DNA from: Streptomyces sp. NBC_01707
GTDB taxonomy: Bacteria; Actinomycetota; Actinomycetes; Streptomycetales; Streptomycetaceae
Direction: 5' to 3'
NCBI RefSeq assembly: GCF_041438805.1
Contig: NZ_CP109190.1
Location: forward strand, 5,580,001-5,644,000
DNA: 64,000 nucleotides
Notes under the pieces: generated by a model
Told to the model about the DNA's origin: nothing
Seen by the model: the letters and a program-made list of their open reading frames with translations, nothing else
Databases searched by the model: none
Made by a program: the position numbers and the translations under genes
Shown here: positions 26,038 through 34,668 of the stretch, one piece after another
How positions within the stretch are numbered: position 1 is the stretch's first letter
Layout: the number at the start of each line of letters is the position of its first letter

Positions 26038-27204
26038 ATGGAACCGGTGATCGACCAGGCATTCGCGGCAGCCCTCTACTCGGACGGCGACGCCGGTCTC
26101 GACACCGGTGCCTCCCTCCTCGCCGCCGACCCGACGGCGGATGCGGAACTGTTCCGGCGCGGCGAGGAGTTCGTCCGGCGCGCCTGGCAGCGCGGCTGGC
26201 AGCCCGCCGACGTCGTGCGGATCGTCCGCCGCGAACTCGATGAGACGCGGGCCGGGCTCGCCGCCAACCTGATCACCACGGAGACCGGGCGGTACGAGCA
26301 GCTGCCGTCCCGCTGGCGGTCCCAGCTCGCCGAGCTTCCCGCGCCGCCGCCCCGGAACCGGCCCGACCGGTTCTCGTACGCCTCCGCCCTGCTCGGTCTC
26401 TACCGGCTGTTGCTCCGGCTCCCCGCGATCGAACCGGTCGGTCCGCCGCCCGGCGCACCCGGCCACCGGCTCCGTCTGCAGCCGGCGCACGACGAACCCC
26501 GCATGCTGACCCGGATCCGCGCCCTGCTCGCGAAGGCGGAGGCGACCGGTTTCCCGGAGGAGGCGGAGGCCCTGACCACCAAGGCGCAGGAGCTGATGGC
26601 CCGGCACTCCATCGACGAGGCCCTTCTCGCCGCCCGTACGCACAGCAAGGAGGCGCCGGGCGCCTGCCGGATCGGGGTCGATGCCCCGTACGAGACGGCG
26701 AAGGCGATCCTGCTCGACGCCGTCGCCTCGGCCAACCGCTGCCGCGCGGTGTGGAACAGCGATCTCGGCTTCTCGACGGTCGTCGGCTTCGAACCGGACC
26801 TGGAGGCCGTGGAACTGCTCTACACCTCCCTGCTGGTCCAGGGCACGGCGGCGATGGCGAAGGCCGAGGCGGGACAGCGGGCCGGCGGACGCAAGCGGAC
26901 CAAGACGTTCCGCCAGTCCTTCCTGATGGCGTACGTCCAGCGGCTGGGCGCTCGGCTCGCGGCCGACACCGCCCGGGTCACCGCGGCCTCGGTCTCGGAG
27001 GAGGGGGCGGCCGCCGGCGATCTGCTCCCGGTCCTTGCGGCGCGGGACGTGGCGGTCACGGACGCCGCGGACCGGATGTTCCCGGAGACGACGAGCACCC
27101 GGGTGCGCGGAGTGTCGGACGGCGAGGGCTGGGCGCACGGTACGGCTGCGGCCGACCGGGCCCGGATGGGTGAGCGGAGGCCGGGCATCGACGGTTCCCG
27201 GTAG
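26038..27204 (+). CDS. DUF2786 domain protein
   Basis: A 388-residue cytoplasmic protein. The DUF2786 helical motif lies at about residues 158-195 (MLTRIRALLAKAEATGF...AQELMARHSID). The following 150 residues resemble the region that accompanies DUF2786 in many actinobacterial and phage proteins; a cluster of Arg/Lys (GGRKRTKTFRQSF) could contact nucleic acid. No enzyme motif is visible and the function is unknown. Translation should start at 26038, 6 nt after a TACCCT -10, without a ribosome site. It is divergent from the ABC ATPase gene, 106 bp away. Confidence 0.8.
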   Translation: MEPVIDQAFAAALYSDGDAGLDTGASLLAADPTADAELFRRGEEFVRRAWQRGWQPADVVRIVRRELDETRAGLAANLITTETGRYEQLPSRWRSQLAELPAPPPRNRPDRFSYASALLGLYRLLLRLPAIEPVGPPPGAPGHRLRLQPAHDEPRMLTRIRALLAKAEATGFPEEAEALTTKAQELMARHSIDEALLAARTHSKEAPGACRIGVDAPYETAKAILLDAVASANRCRAVWNSDLGFSTVVGFEPDLEAVELLYTSLLVQGTAAMAKAEAGQRAGGRKRTKTFRQSFLMAYVQRLGARLAADTARVTAASVSEEGAAAGDLLPVLAARDVAVTDAADRMFPETTSTRVRGVSDGEGWAHGTAAADRARMGERRPGIDGSR

Positions 27205-27332
27205 CGGGCGCGCACGAACACGACACGTCGTAGCCGGGTGCCCCGTCCGTGACCGGAGAGCGGTGCGCCCGCCCCTGGGTGACGTCCGGAAGGGGCCGAT
27301 GACCGAAAAGTCCCGAGGATGGGCATTCCAGC

Positions 27333-27338
27333 TAGGCT
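27333..27338 (+). promoter_or_regulatory. Leaderless -10 element for the FUSC gene
   Basis: TAGGCT ends 6 nt before the ATG at 27345, the same spacing and hexamer as at tmk. Confidence 0.6.
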
Positions 27339-27344
27339 CGGGAC

Positions 27345-29477
27345 ATGAGCTGGCTCCGGGCGCTGAAGGAGACCGCCCGCTCGGGGCTGAAGATCGAGCG
27401 GCGGCGCCTCGAACCGCTCATCGCGGTCCGCGGTGCGGCCGGGCTCGCCCTGGTCATCGGGGTCTGCCTCGGCTTCTTCGGGCCGGTGGTCGCCGCCAGT
27501 TCCGCGTTCGGCGCGTTCCAGGCGGCCATCGCCACGTTCCAGCGCAGCTGGCGCCCCAGGCCGGTCCTCGCCCTGGTCTCCGGCGCGAGTCTCGCCGTAT
27601 CGACGTTCCTGGGCTATCTCACCGGATCCCATGTCCTGCTGTTCATGGCCCTGCTCGTGCTCTGGACGCTCGTGGCCGGGCTGGCCTGGGCGGCGGGGCC
27701 GACGGCCGGCATCATCGCGTCGTCCAACGTCGCGATCATGCTGGTCACGATCACCCTCCCCACCTCCGTCGCCGAGGCCGCCCTGCACGGCACGGTGATC
27801 GCGTTCGGCGGCGTGGTCCAGGCGACGCTGATCGTCCTCTTTCCCGTACGCAGATGGGGCGCCCAGCGAGACGCCCTCGCCGACGCGCTGGCGGCCGAGG
27901 CCGACTACGCCCGCAGACTGCGCCACGAACCGGTGGCCGAGTTCGACCCGGTCCCGTTGATGACGGCCCGCAGCGCCGCCGCCGTGACCCCGCGCCAGGC
28001 CCGTCACCGCCCGGCCGAACTGCACGGCTCCCGCGGCGTGGCCGAGCGGATCAGGCCGGTGCTCGCCTCACTTGCCGACCCGGGGATGGGCGTCCCGGAC
28101 GAAGGTCCCGAACGGGACCGGGTCCGCGAACTCCTGGCCGCCGCCGGATCCGTACTGGACGCGGCGGCCCGCGCGATCCGCCACGGCGACCCGGTGCGGA
28201 TCGCCGCGCCCGCCGTCGCGATCCTGAAGACCCCTGACACGAGGGAGCTTCTGAGCGGCCCGGCCCGCCGCGCCGCCGACCGTCTCGGCGTGCTGCTCGC
28301 CGATGTCATCGAGACGGCCGAGGGTGAGGGGACGAAGGAGGAGCAGGCCGAGGCCACCGAGACCGCCGACGTGATCGCCCCGCACCGCCGCCGCCCCACC
28401 CTGCTGCGGCTGGTACCCGTCGTCCTGAGGTCGATGCGTGCCGAGATCCGCCCCGGTTCGCCGATCCTCCGGCACGCCGTCCGGGTCGCCGTCGTCGTCG
28501 CCGTCGGCTATCTCCTAGGTGTCGCGCTGCCGTTCGGGCACGGCTACTGGGCGCCGATGGCCGCCGTCATGGTGATGCGTCCCGAGTTCGCCCAGACGTA
28601 CGAGCGTTCCGTGGCCCGGTTCGGCGGCACCGTCGTCGGGGTCTTCCTCGCCACCGTCATCGTCCAGGCCGCCCACCCCGGCGTGGGTCTGTCCGCCGTC
28701 CTCGCCGTCGTCTGCGCCCTGTTGATGTACCTGCTGATGCGCACCGGCTACGCGGTCGCCCAGGCCTGCATCTCCGCGTACGTCGTCTTCCTGCTCGGCA
28801 TGGCCGGCGACGACTGGTCGCAGACCGTTCTCGAACGCGTCGTCCTCACCCTCGTCGGCGGGCTGCTCGCGATGGTCTCGTACGCCGTCTACCCGGCCTG
28901 GGAGACCCCGCGGCTCCGCAACCGGCTGGGCGACTGGCTGGCCTCCGACGGGCGGTACGCCGCCTCCGTCGTCGACCAGTACGCCGACCCGGCGGAACGG
29001 GGTCGCGACGACGTCAGGGCCGCGCTCCTCGCCACGCGCACGGCCCGCATCGCCTGGCAGGAAGCGGTCGCGACCGCCCAGCACGAACCGGTGCGCAACC
29101 GCGGCCTGTCCCGGGCCGCCGCCGACGACACCCAGCACGTGCTCGCCCAGTTCGGCCGAGCCGCCATGTTGATGGAGGCTCACCTCCCGGAGGGCGGCGC
29201 CACCCCCCTGCCCGCCGCCGCGCAGTTCGCCGACGCGCTGCGCCGCGCCACCGAGCAGGGCGCGAAAGACGTGCGGGAGCGCCGCGTACCGTGCTGGGGC
29301 GCGGTCCGTGAGGCGCTCGCGCAGTGGGACGAGGATGACCGCCTACGCGGGCAGGCGGCCGATCCGGTCGTGCGGAACGGAGCCGGTCTGCTGCTGGAGA
29401 CCCTGGAGGAGTTCTCCCGGGGCCTGGACGGCTCCACGTCCGGCCCGGCCGGAGCCGACGGTGCCGGACGGGACTGA
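27345..29477 (+). CDS. FUSC family integral membrane protein
   Basis: A 710-residue protein with two clusters of membrane helices (about residues 25-175 and 380-520) separated by a long hydrophilic region and followed by a cytoplasmic helical tail. This matches the FUSC/aromatic acid exporter (YccS/AaeB) architecture. These proteins export fusaric acid or aromatic acids in proteobacteria; the actinobacterial substrates are unknown. No partner membrane-fusion protein is present, as expected for a Gram-positive cell. Confidence 0.85.
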   Translation: MSWLRALKETARSGLKIERRRLEPLIAVRGAAGLALVIGVCLGFFGPVVAASSAFGAFQAAIATFQRSWRPRPVLALVSGASLAVSTFLGYLTGSHVLLFMALLVLWTLVAGLAWAAGPTAGIIASSNVAIMLVTITLPTSVAEAALHGTVIAFGGVVQATLIVLFPVRRWGAQRDALADALAAEADYARRLRHEPVAEFDPVPLMTARSAAAVTPRQARHRPAELHGSRGVAERIRPVLASLADPGMGVPDEGPERDRVRELLAAAGSVLDAAARAIRHGDPVRIAAPAVAILKTPDTRELLSGPARRAADRLGVLLADVIETAEGEGTKEEQAEATETADVIAPHRRRPTLLRLVPVVLRSMRAEIRPGSPILRHAVRVAVVVAVGYLLGVALPFGHGYWAPMAAVMVMRPEFAQTYERSVARFGGTVVGVFLATVIVQAAHPGVGLSAVLAVVCALLMYLLMRTGYAVAQACISAYVVFLLGMAGDDWSQTVLERVVLTLVGGLLAMVSYAVYPAWETPRLRNRLGDWLASDGRYAASVVDQYADPAERGRDDVRAALLATRTARIAWQEAVATAQHEPVRNRGLSRAAADDTQHVLAQFGRAAMLMEAHLPEGGATPLPAAAQFADALRRATEQGAKDVRERRVPCWGAVREALAQWDEDDRLRGQAADPVVRNGAGLLLETLEEFSRGLDGSTSGPAGADGAGRD

Positions 29478-29498
29478 ACGACGGACCGTCCGGCACCG
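29459..29498. terminator. Hairpin between convergent FUSC and lipoprotein genes
   Basis: Perfect 13-bp arms at 29459-29471 and 29486-29498 enclose a 14-nt loop that contains the FUSC stop codon. It could end both convergent transcripts. No U tract is present. Confidence 0.6.
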
Positions 29499-29546
29499 CC
29501 CTGTACGCAGTCCTGCTTCAGGGCTCCCTGTCCGGGCGACGGGCAC

Positions 29547-30029
29547 TCAGGGGGTGGGCAGGCCCGGCAGCCCCGTCGGCAGCGCACCCGGATCGGTCTT
29601 GGCCAGGGTGTCCTTGCCGCCCGCGTCCCACGACACGGTGATCGTCTTGCCGTTGTTGGACTCGATGGATCCCATGGTGCGGTCGGTGTTGCCGTCGGTG
29701 CACTTCAGAGCCAGCATCACCTTGCCCATGTCCTTCACCTCGCCCGAACAGACATGGGCGTCCGCGACGAGCGCCGCCTTCCCGGATGCGACGGACAGGG
29801 CGACGGCCTTGCCGTCGGTCAGCCCCGCCCAGGTGCCCTCCAGCGCCGAGGCGTCGGCCGCGGCACCGCTGTCCCCGGAGTCGCTGCCGCCGCCGGTCGC
29901 CGACGCCTGCCCATCGGTGGCGCCCTTGCCCGAATCGCTCTTCCCGCTGTCACTTCCGCAACCGGTCAGGGTGACCGCGGCGACCAGACCCGCGACGACG
30001 ACGGCGCCTGTGCGTACAAGATTCTGCAT
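29547..30029 (-). CDS. Small secreted lipoprotein, Ser/Gly/Asp-rich
   Basis: A 160-residue exported protein with a signal helix and lipobox LTGC, so the lipid-bearing Cys is near residue 24. A 35-residue Ser/Gly/Asp/Lys-rich linker leads to a domain of about 95 residues rich in beta strands with two Cys (HVCSGE and LKCTDG) that may form a disulfide. AGGGGG stands about 9 nt before the ATG; longer frames upstream lack coding character. It is of unknown function. Confidence 0.8.
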   Translation of the reverse strand: MQNLVRTGAVVVAGLVAAVTLTGCGSDSGKSDSGKGATDGQASATGGGSDSGDSGAAADASALEGTWAGLTDGKAVALSVASGKAALVADAHVCSGEVKDMGKVMLALKCTDGNTDRTMGSIESNNGKTITVSWDAGGKDTLAKTDPGALPTGLPGLPTP

Positions 30030-30143
30030 GTGAATTTCCCCCTTGTTGACGAAAGACCGCGCAAAACTACCAGGGAGCGCGGAGCGGCTCGCGGGGCAGC
30101 CGATGGGGGCGACTTCCAGGCAACTGCGCCGAGTGGGAGCCAA

Positions 30144-30164
30144 ATAGACGGTCCGTTCGTCTAT
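30144..30164. promoter_or_regulatory. 21-bp palindrome resembling a TetR-family operator
   Basis: ATAGACG, 7 bp, CGTCTAT: perfect 7-bp arms with GGTCCGTT inside. The form is typical of operators of TetR-type repressors. It lies 115 bp upstream of the lipoprotein start and 149 bp before the DUF397 gene. No TetR gene is in the window. Confidence 0.45.
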
Positions 30165-30220
30165 CTCCTGTGAGGGCGGGCAGACGGGGAAGGTAAAGCT
30201 GTAATCAAAGGACCACCCCA

Positions 30221-30237
30221 CGTGCACGTGCATCTGC
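30221..30237 (-). promoter_or_regulatory. WhiJ-like cluster motif, copy 1
   Basis: On the minus strand this reads GCAGATGCACGTGCACG, exactly the motif at 31257-31273. It contains the palindrome TGCACGTGCA and lies 76 bp before the DUF397 start codon. Confidence 0.6.
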
Positions 30238-30312
30238 TCATGCATTGGCATATGAACACAGCTATGATCCGAGACAGTTGACACTTGCACCTTGCAACTC
30301 GGGGAGCGTCCT

Positions 30313-30555
30313 GTGCACCACGTGTACAACGGCATGGCGGCCACAGAGCTTCGCGGAGTCGTCTGGCAGAAGAGCAGGCACAGCAACTCCCAAGGATCTT
30401 GCGTGGAGTTCGCAAAACTGCCCGACGGGGATGTGGCGATGCGGAATTCACGCCATCCCGACGGGCCCGCCCTGGTCTATACGCCGGCCGAGATAGAGGC
30501 GTTGCTGCTCGGCGTGAAGGACGGGGAGTTCGACCACCTGATAGCGGGACACTGA
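30313..30555 (+). CDS. DUF397 small protein of a WhiJ-like cluster
   Basis: An 80-residue DUF397 protein with the typical motif WQKSRHSNSQGSCVEFA and the NSRHPDGPAL segment. GGGGAG (30301-30306) is 6 nt before the GTG at 30313, which fixes the start; an upstream TTG is unlikely. In Streptomyces such proteins are encoded next to XRE-DUF5753 regulators of the WhiJ type and are thought to act with them in developmental control. Here the regulator gene lies 0.9 kb downstream, beyond the divergent ATPase gene. Confidence 0.9.
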   Translation: MHHVYNGMAATELRGVVWQKSRHSNSQGSCVEFAKLPDGDVAMRNSRHPDGPALVYTPAEIEALLLGVKDGEFDHLIAGH

Positions 30556-30613
30556 CAGGCGCGCACGCGCGGCCGGTCCTACGCCCTGCGTACGAGCCCG
30601 GGGCTCGTACGCG

Positions 30614-31138
30614 TCACGCGTCGTCGGACAGCCGGAACAGCGCCCAGACCACCTTGCCGGTCAGCGCCGGCGCACCCGCCGACAGGTTCTCCGCGCCCGG
30701 CGCGGGTGACAGATGCCAGCCCCAGCTGTCGCTGAACGACTCCACCAGGAACAGTCCCCGGCCCGACTCCGCGGAGTCGGCGGCCTCGGCGGCGACAGGG
30801 CTCTTCTGGCTGGGGTCGCGCACCGCGCACACCAGTCGCGAGGTCCAACGCATCAAGTGCAGCCGTACGGGAGAGTCCTGGGGATCTCTCGGGGCGTCCG
30901 TCGGCAGCGCGTGCCGCAGGGCGTTGGTGACGAGTTCGGAGACGACGAGCGCGACATCGTCGAAGCGGTCGCTCAGCTCCCACCGGTTCAGCGTCGCCCT
31001 GGTGAACTGCCTGGCCCCGCCCACGGCTTCGTACCGGGCCGGAAGGGTGCAGGTGGCCGATCCGGAGACGGCTGAGGGATCGATGGGGGGAAGCCCCTGC
31101 CGTAACGGCTCGAGCATCGTCGATCCATTCGTCCCCAT
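30614..31138 (-). CDS. HATPase-c / RsbW-like ATP-binding regulatory protein
   Basis: A 174-residue protein with a histidine-kinase-like ATPase fold: N-box VSELVTNALRHA and a G1 region ESGRGLFLVES. It lacks a phospho-accepting His domain, so it fits the anti-sigma-factor/RsbW-like group common in Streptomyces. GGGAG lies 8 nt before the ATG at 31138; a frame extending to 31333 is not coding in character. It is divergent from the XRE gene and convergent with the DUF397 gene, completing the three-gene WhiJ-type set. Confidence 0.85.
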   Translation of the reverse strand: MGTNGSTMLEPLRQGLPPIDPSAVSGSATCTLPARYEAVGGARQFTRATLNRWELSDRFDDVALVVSELVTNALRHALPTDAPRDPQDSPVRLHLMRWTSRLVCAVRDPSQKSPVAAEAADSAESGRGLFLVESFSDSWGWHLSPAPGAENLSAGAPALTGKVVWALFRLSDDA

Positions 31139-31242
31139 GCGAGGCACTCCCGGGATTCGCGGCTGTAGCGGTACTGCGGTGGTACAGCGGCACAACACGA
31201 ACGAGCACGCAGGTGCGCGGGGTCCATGGTTCCGAATGCGCT

Positions 31243-31273
31243 GGGCAGATGCAAGGGCAGATGCACGTGCACG
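31243..31273 (+). promoter_or_regulatory. WhiJ-like cluster motif, copy 2, with tandem half-repeats
   Basis: GGGCAGATGCA occurs twice in tandem (31243-31253 and 31255-31265); the second runs into the 17-bp motif GCAGATGCACGTGCACG (31257-31273). It lies between the divergent ATPase gene (105-135 bp) and the XRE gene (190-220 bp). Confidence 0.6.
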
Positions 31274-31462
31274 CGCCGGACCTGTCCGATCCCGTGCCGG
31301 TTCTTGCTCATTTCTTCCCACGGCCAGTTTCATGGCTTTCTGGAAGTCTTCTCATTTCCGTAATCGAATGAGTACGGGCTGAAGCGTTTTGATGGCAGAA
31401 TCCGGCTCTTGGGGTTCAGGGGGAGCCCCGATGCCCAGGAAGCGATGGGGAGGGTTGGACCA

Positions 31463-32326
31463 GTGGCGGCAGGCGAGTCGAGTGGATCTGTGGTGCGGCG
31501 CATCCTGCTGGGCTCACAGCTCAGGCGGCTGCGCGACTCGCGCGGCATCACCCGCGAGGCGGCCGGCTACTCCATCCGGGCTTCCGAATCGAAGATCAGC
31601 CGCATGGAGTTGGGACGGGTGAGCTTCAAGGCCAGGGACGTCGAGGACCTGCTCACGCTCTACGGCGTCACGGACGAGGCGGAGCGCGACTCCCTGCTCG
31701 GTCTGGCACGCGAGGCCAATGTGGCGGGGTGGTGGCACAGTTACGGAGATGTGCTGCCCGGCTGGTTCCAGACCTACATCGGTCTGGAGGGTGCGGCCTC
31801 GCTCATCCGGATCTACGAAGTCCAGTTCGTACACGGTCTGTTGCAGACCGAGGCCTACGCCCATGCCGTCGTCTCCCGCGGCATGCGCGGCGCCCCCACC
31901 GCCGAGATCGACCGCCGGGTCGCGCTCCGGCTGGAGCGGCAGAAGGTCCTCGTCTCCGAACGGGCGCCGCGGTTCCATGCCGTGCTGGACGAGGCCGCGC
32001 TGCGCCGCCCGTACGGCGAACGCGAGGTGATGCGGGCGCAATTGCGGCATCTGATCGAAATGTCGGAGCAGCCGAACATCACGCTCCAGGTGATGCCCTT
32101 CAGTTTTGGCGGGCATGCGGGCGAGAGCGGTTCCTTTACGATGCTGAGTTTCCCGGAATCCGATCTGTCGGACATTGTCTATTTGGAGCAGCTGACAAGT
32201 GCGCTCTATCTGGACAAGCGCGAGGAAGTCGCTCAGTACGAAAAGGCCATGACGCGGCTCCATCAGGACAGTCCGGGTCCCGAAGAGAGCCGTGATCTGC
32301 TCCGCGGCCTGCTCCAACTGACCTGA
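31463..32326 (+). CDS. XRE-family regulator with DUF5753 (WhiJ/AbaA-type)
   Basis: A 287-residue protein: helix-turn-helix at about residues 12-65 (LRRLRDSRGITREAAGYSI) followed by the DUF5753 ligand or partner domain with its HGLLQTEAYAHAV and EQPNITLQVMPF motifs. The GTG at 31463 follows GGGAGGG by 7 nt; an in-frame ATG at 31445 is the alternative. Family members such as WhiJ repress developmental genes and are modulated by a neighbouring DUF397 protein. The shared 17-bp motif at 30221 and 31257 is the obvious candidate operator. Confidence 0.9.
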   Translation: MAAGESSGSVVRRILLGSQLRRLRDSRGITREAAGYSIRASESKISRMELGRVSFKARDVEDLLTLYGVTDEAERDSLLGLAREANVAGWWHSYGDVLPGWFQTYIGLEGAASLIRIYEVQFVHGLLQTEAYAHAVVSRGMRGAPTAEIDRRVALRLERQKVLVSERAPRFHAVLDEAALRRPYGEREVMRAQLRHLIEMSEQPNITLQVMPFSFGGHAGESGSFTMLSFPESDLSDIVYLEQLTSALYLDKREEVAQYEKAMTRLHQDSPGPEESRDLLRGLLQLT

Positions 32327-32380
32327 GACATCAGTACGATGGCGCCTCAACAGGAGTCTGCACCTGCAGTAAGGGATCGC

Positions 32381-33838
32381 ATGTCCTTCTTCAATGAGCT
32401 GGCCAACCAGTACATCGACGGTGAGTGGCGGACCGGTTCCGGCTCCTGGGACATCATCGATTTCAATCCGTACAACGGCGAAAAGCTCGCCGCGATCACC
32501 GTCGCCACCGCACAGGAGGTCGACGAGGCCTATCGCGCCGCCGAGCGCGCCCAGCGGATCTGGGCCGACGTCAATCCGTACGAACGCCGCCTCGTCCTCG
32601 AACGCGCCCTGCGCATCACCGATGAACTCACCGAGGACATCATCGGCGCGATCATCGACGAGCTGGGCGGCACCCGGCTCAAGGCGGAGTACGAGATCCG
32701 CTGCGCCAAGGACTTCCTGCGCGAGGCGATTCAGCAGGCGCTGCGCCCCGAGGGTCGGATCCTGCCGTCCCCGGTGGACGGCAAGGAGAACCGCGTCTAC
32801 CGGGTGCCCGTCGGCGTCATAGGTGTGATCAGCCCCTTCAACTTCCCCTTCCTGGTGACGATGAAGTCGGTCGCGCCGGCCCTGGCGCTCGGCAACGCGG
32901 TCGTCATCAAGCCCAACCAGAACGCCCCCGTGGTCGGCGGCGGACTGATCGCCAGGATCTTCGAGGAGGCCGGGCTGCCCGCAGGTCTGCTCAACGTCCT
33001 GGTCACCGACATCGCCGAGATCGGCGACGCGCTCATAGCGCACCCCGTACCCAAGGTGATCTCCTTCGCCGGCTCGGACCGGGTCGGCCGCCATGTCGGC
33101 GCGACCGCCGGCGGACTCTTCAAGCGCGCCGTCCTCGAACTCAGCGGCAACAGCGCCCTGGTGGTCCTGGACGACGCGGACATCGACTACGCGGTCGACG
33201 CTGCGGTCTTCAGCCGCTTCGTCTATCAGGGGCAGGTCTGCATGGCCGCCAACCGCATCCTGGTGGACCGCTCCGTCGCGCCGGAGTTCACCGAGAAGTT
33301 CGTCGCCAGGGTGGCCGCGCTCAGGACCGGCGACCCGCGGGATCCGGCCACCCAGATCGGCCCCGTCATCAACACCTTCCAGGCTGACGCGTTGACCGCG
33401 CTGGTCGACCAGGCGATCGCGGAAGGCGCCATGGCGCTCGTGCGGGGCCGTACCCACGGCAACCTCGTCGAACCCACCGTCCTCACCGGGCTGCCGGACG
33501 ACTCCCCGCTGCTGGCCCAGGAGATCTTCGGCCCGGTGGCGCTGCTGATGACGTTCGACGGCGAGGAGGAGGCCGTACGGATCGCCAACGACTCCCCGTA
33601 CGGGCTGAGCGGCGCCGTGCACACGGCCGACGCCGAACGCGGGGTGCGGTTCGCGAAGCGCATCGTCACCGGGATGTTCCACGTCAACGACTCCACCATC
33701 CAGGACGACCCGCTGGTCGCCTTCGGCGGTGAGAAGTTCTCCGGAGCGGGGCGGCTGAGCGGCGATGCGACCGTGGAGGCGTTCACCACCCAGAAGTGGA
33801 TCTCGATACAGCACGGCCGGACCGAATTCTCGCTCTGA
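32381..33838 (+). CDS. Aldehyde dehydrogenase (benzaldehyde/vanillin dehydrogenase-like)
   Basis: A 485-residue NAD(P)-dependent aldehyde dehydrogenase. The cofactor-site Asn/Lys region (PFNFPF, VIKPNQNAP), the general-base Glu in LELSGN and the catalytic Cys in YQGQVCMAANR are present. Similarity is greatest to the XylC/YfmT-type group acting on aromatic aldehydes, but the substrate is a guess. The start at 32381 is taken because it matches the family N-terminus; an in-frame ATG at 32339 would add 14 residues. It follows the XRE gene by 54 bp and may share its transcript. Confidence 0.87.
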   Translation: MSFFNELANQYIDGEWRTGSGSWDIIDFNPYNGEKLAAITVATAQEVDEAYRAAERAQRIWADVNPYERRLVLERALRITDELTEDIIGAIIDELGGTRLKAEYEIRCAKDFLREAIQQALRPEGRILPSPVDGKENRVYRVPVGVIGVISPFNFPFLVTMKSVAPALALGNAVVIKPNQNAPVVGGGLIARIFEEAGLPAGLLNVLVTDIAEIGDALIAHPVPKVISFAGSDRVGRHVGATAGGLFKRAVLELSGNSALVVLDDADIDYAVDAAVFSRFVYQGQVCMAANRILVDRSVAPEFTEKFVARVAALRTGDPRDPATQIGPVINTFQADALTALVDQAIAEGAMALVRGRTHGNLVEPTVLTGLPDDSPLLAQEIFGPVALLMTFDGEEEAVRIANDSPYGLSGAVHTADAERGVRFAKRIVTGMFHVNDSTIQDDPLVAFGGEKFSGAGRLSGDATVEAFTTQKWISIQHGRTEFSL

Positions 33839-33938
33839 TGCCTGCCTGTTGAGGACCGAAGCTGTCCGCAAGGGTCCGTAGCTTGGTCGGTGTCAGGAAG
33901 ACACCGGGCGCAAGCCCGAACTCCGAAGGGCGGACACC

Positions 33939-34475
33939 ATGGTCACTCACGTTCCCGCAGAGGCTCACGGCGACGAGCGCGGCGCGCTCCTTTCCTTCGT
34001 GGAGGCGCAGCGCGGCGCTGTCCGGCGCTCGCTGATCGGGCTGACCGAGGAGCAGGCGGCGAGCCGGCCCAGCGCCAGTGGACTCTCCCTCTCCGGGCTG
34101 CTCAAGCATGTCGCCGAGACCGAGCTGAACTGGCTGTGTCTCGCCCAGCAGCGCCCCAATGAGAAGGCCCGCACCGAGGAGACCTGGGCGGACAGCTTCC
34201 GGCTGGTCGGGGACGAGAACGTCCCGCAGATGCTTGAGTTCTGGGCGAAGGTGGCGGCGGAGACCGAGGAGTTCGTCCACTCGGTGGACAGCATGAACGA
34301 CACGTTCCCGCTGCCCGAGGCGCCTTGGTTCCCGAAGGACGAGAAGTGCTCGATGCGCTGGCTGCTGGTCCATCTTGTCGAGGAGATCGCCCGGCACGCC
34401 GGGCATGCCGACATCATCCGGGAGTCCCTGGACGGCCGTACCGCGTTCGAGTTGATCGCGCAGGACGCGAGCTGA
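33939..34475 (+). CDS. DinB-like (DUF664) metal-binding protein
   Basis: A 178-residue four-helix bundle protein of the DinB/YfiT superfamily. The metal-binding His residues are visible in LLKHVAETE and in HLVEEIARHAGHADI. Members include thiol transferases that use mycothiol or bacillithiol; a mycothiol link would fit an actinomycete but is not shown here. GAAGGGCGG is just upstream of the ATG. Confidence 0.85.
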   Translation: MVTHVPAEAHGDERGALLSFVEAQRGAVRRSLIGLTEEQAASRPSASGLSLSGLLKHVAETELNWLCLAQQRPNEKARTEETWADSFRLVGDENVPQMLEFWAKVAAETEEFVHSVDSMNDTFPLPEAPWFPKDEKCSMRWLLVHLVEEIARHAGHADIIRESLDGRTAFELIAQDAS

Positions 34476-34637
34476 GGGCTGTCCCGTAATCCCTGGTGGA
34501 TCGGCGCGCCGCGTCGGAGGGGGCGTCGCGAGGCGGAGGGGCGTCATCGTGCCGGTCGTATCGGGGTGTTCCGACAACGCGGCGAGGCGCCGCACCTGTC
34601 GTCGTGCGCCCGCCAGGGATGACGCAGAACCCTTACC

Positions 34638-34655
34638 CTAGTCAAAGTTGAATAG
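34638..34655. promoter_or_regulatory. PadR-type operator, copy 1 (padR autoregulation)
   Basis: CTAGTCAAAGTTGAATAG has arms CTAGTCAA and TTGAATAG around 2 bp. It overlaps the end of a TACCCT -10 (34634-34639) and the probable start point of the padR transcript. Confidence 0.7.
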
Positions 34656-34668
34656 GAAGGGTGAGTGG

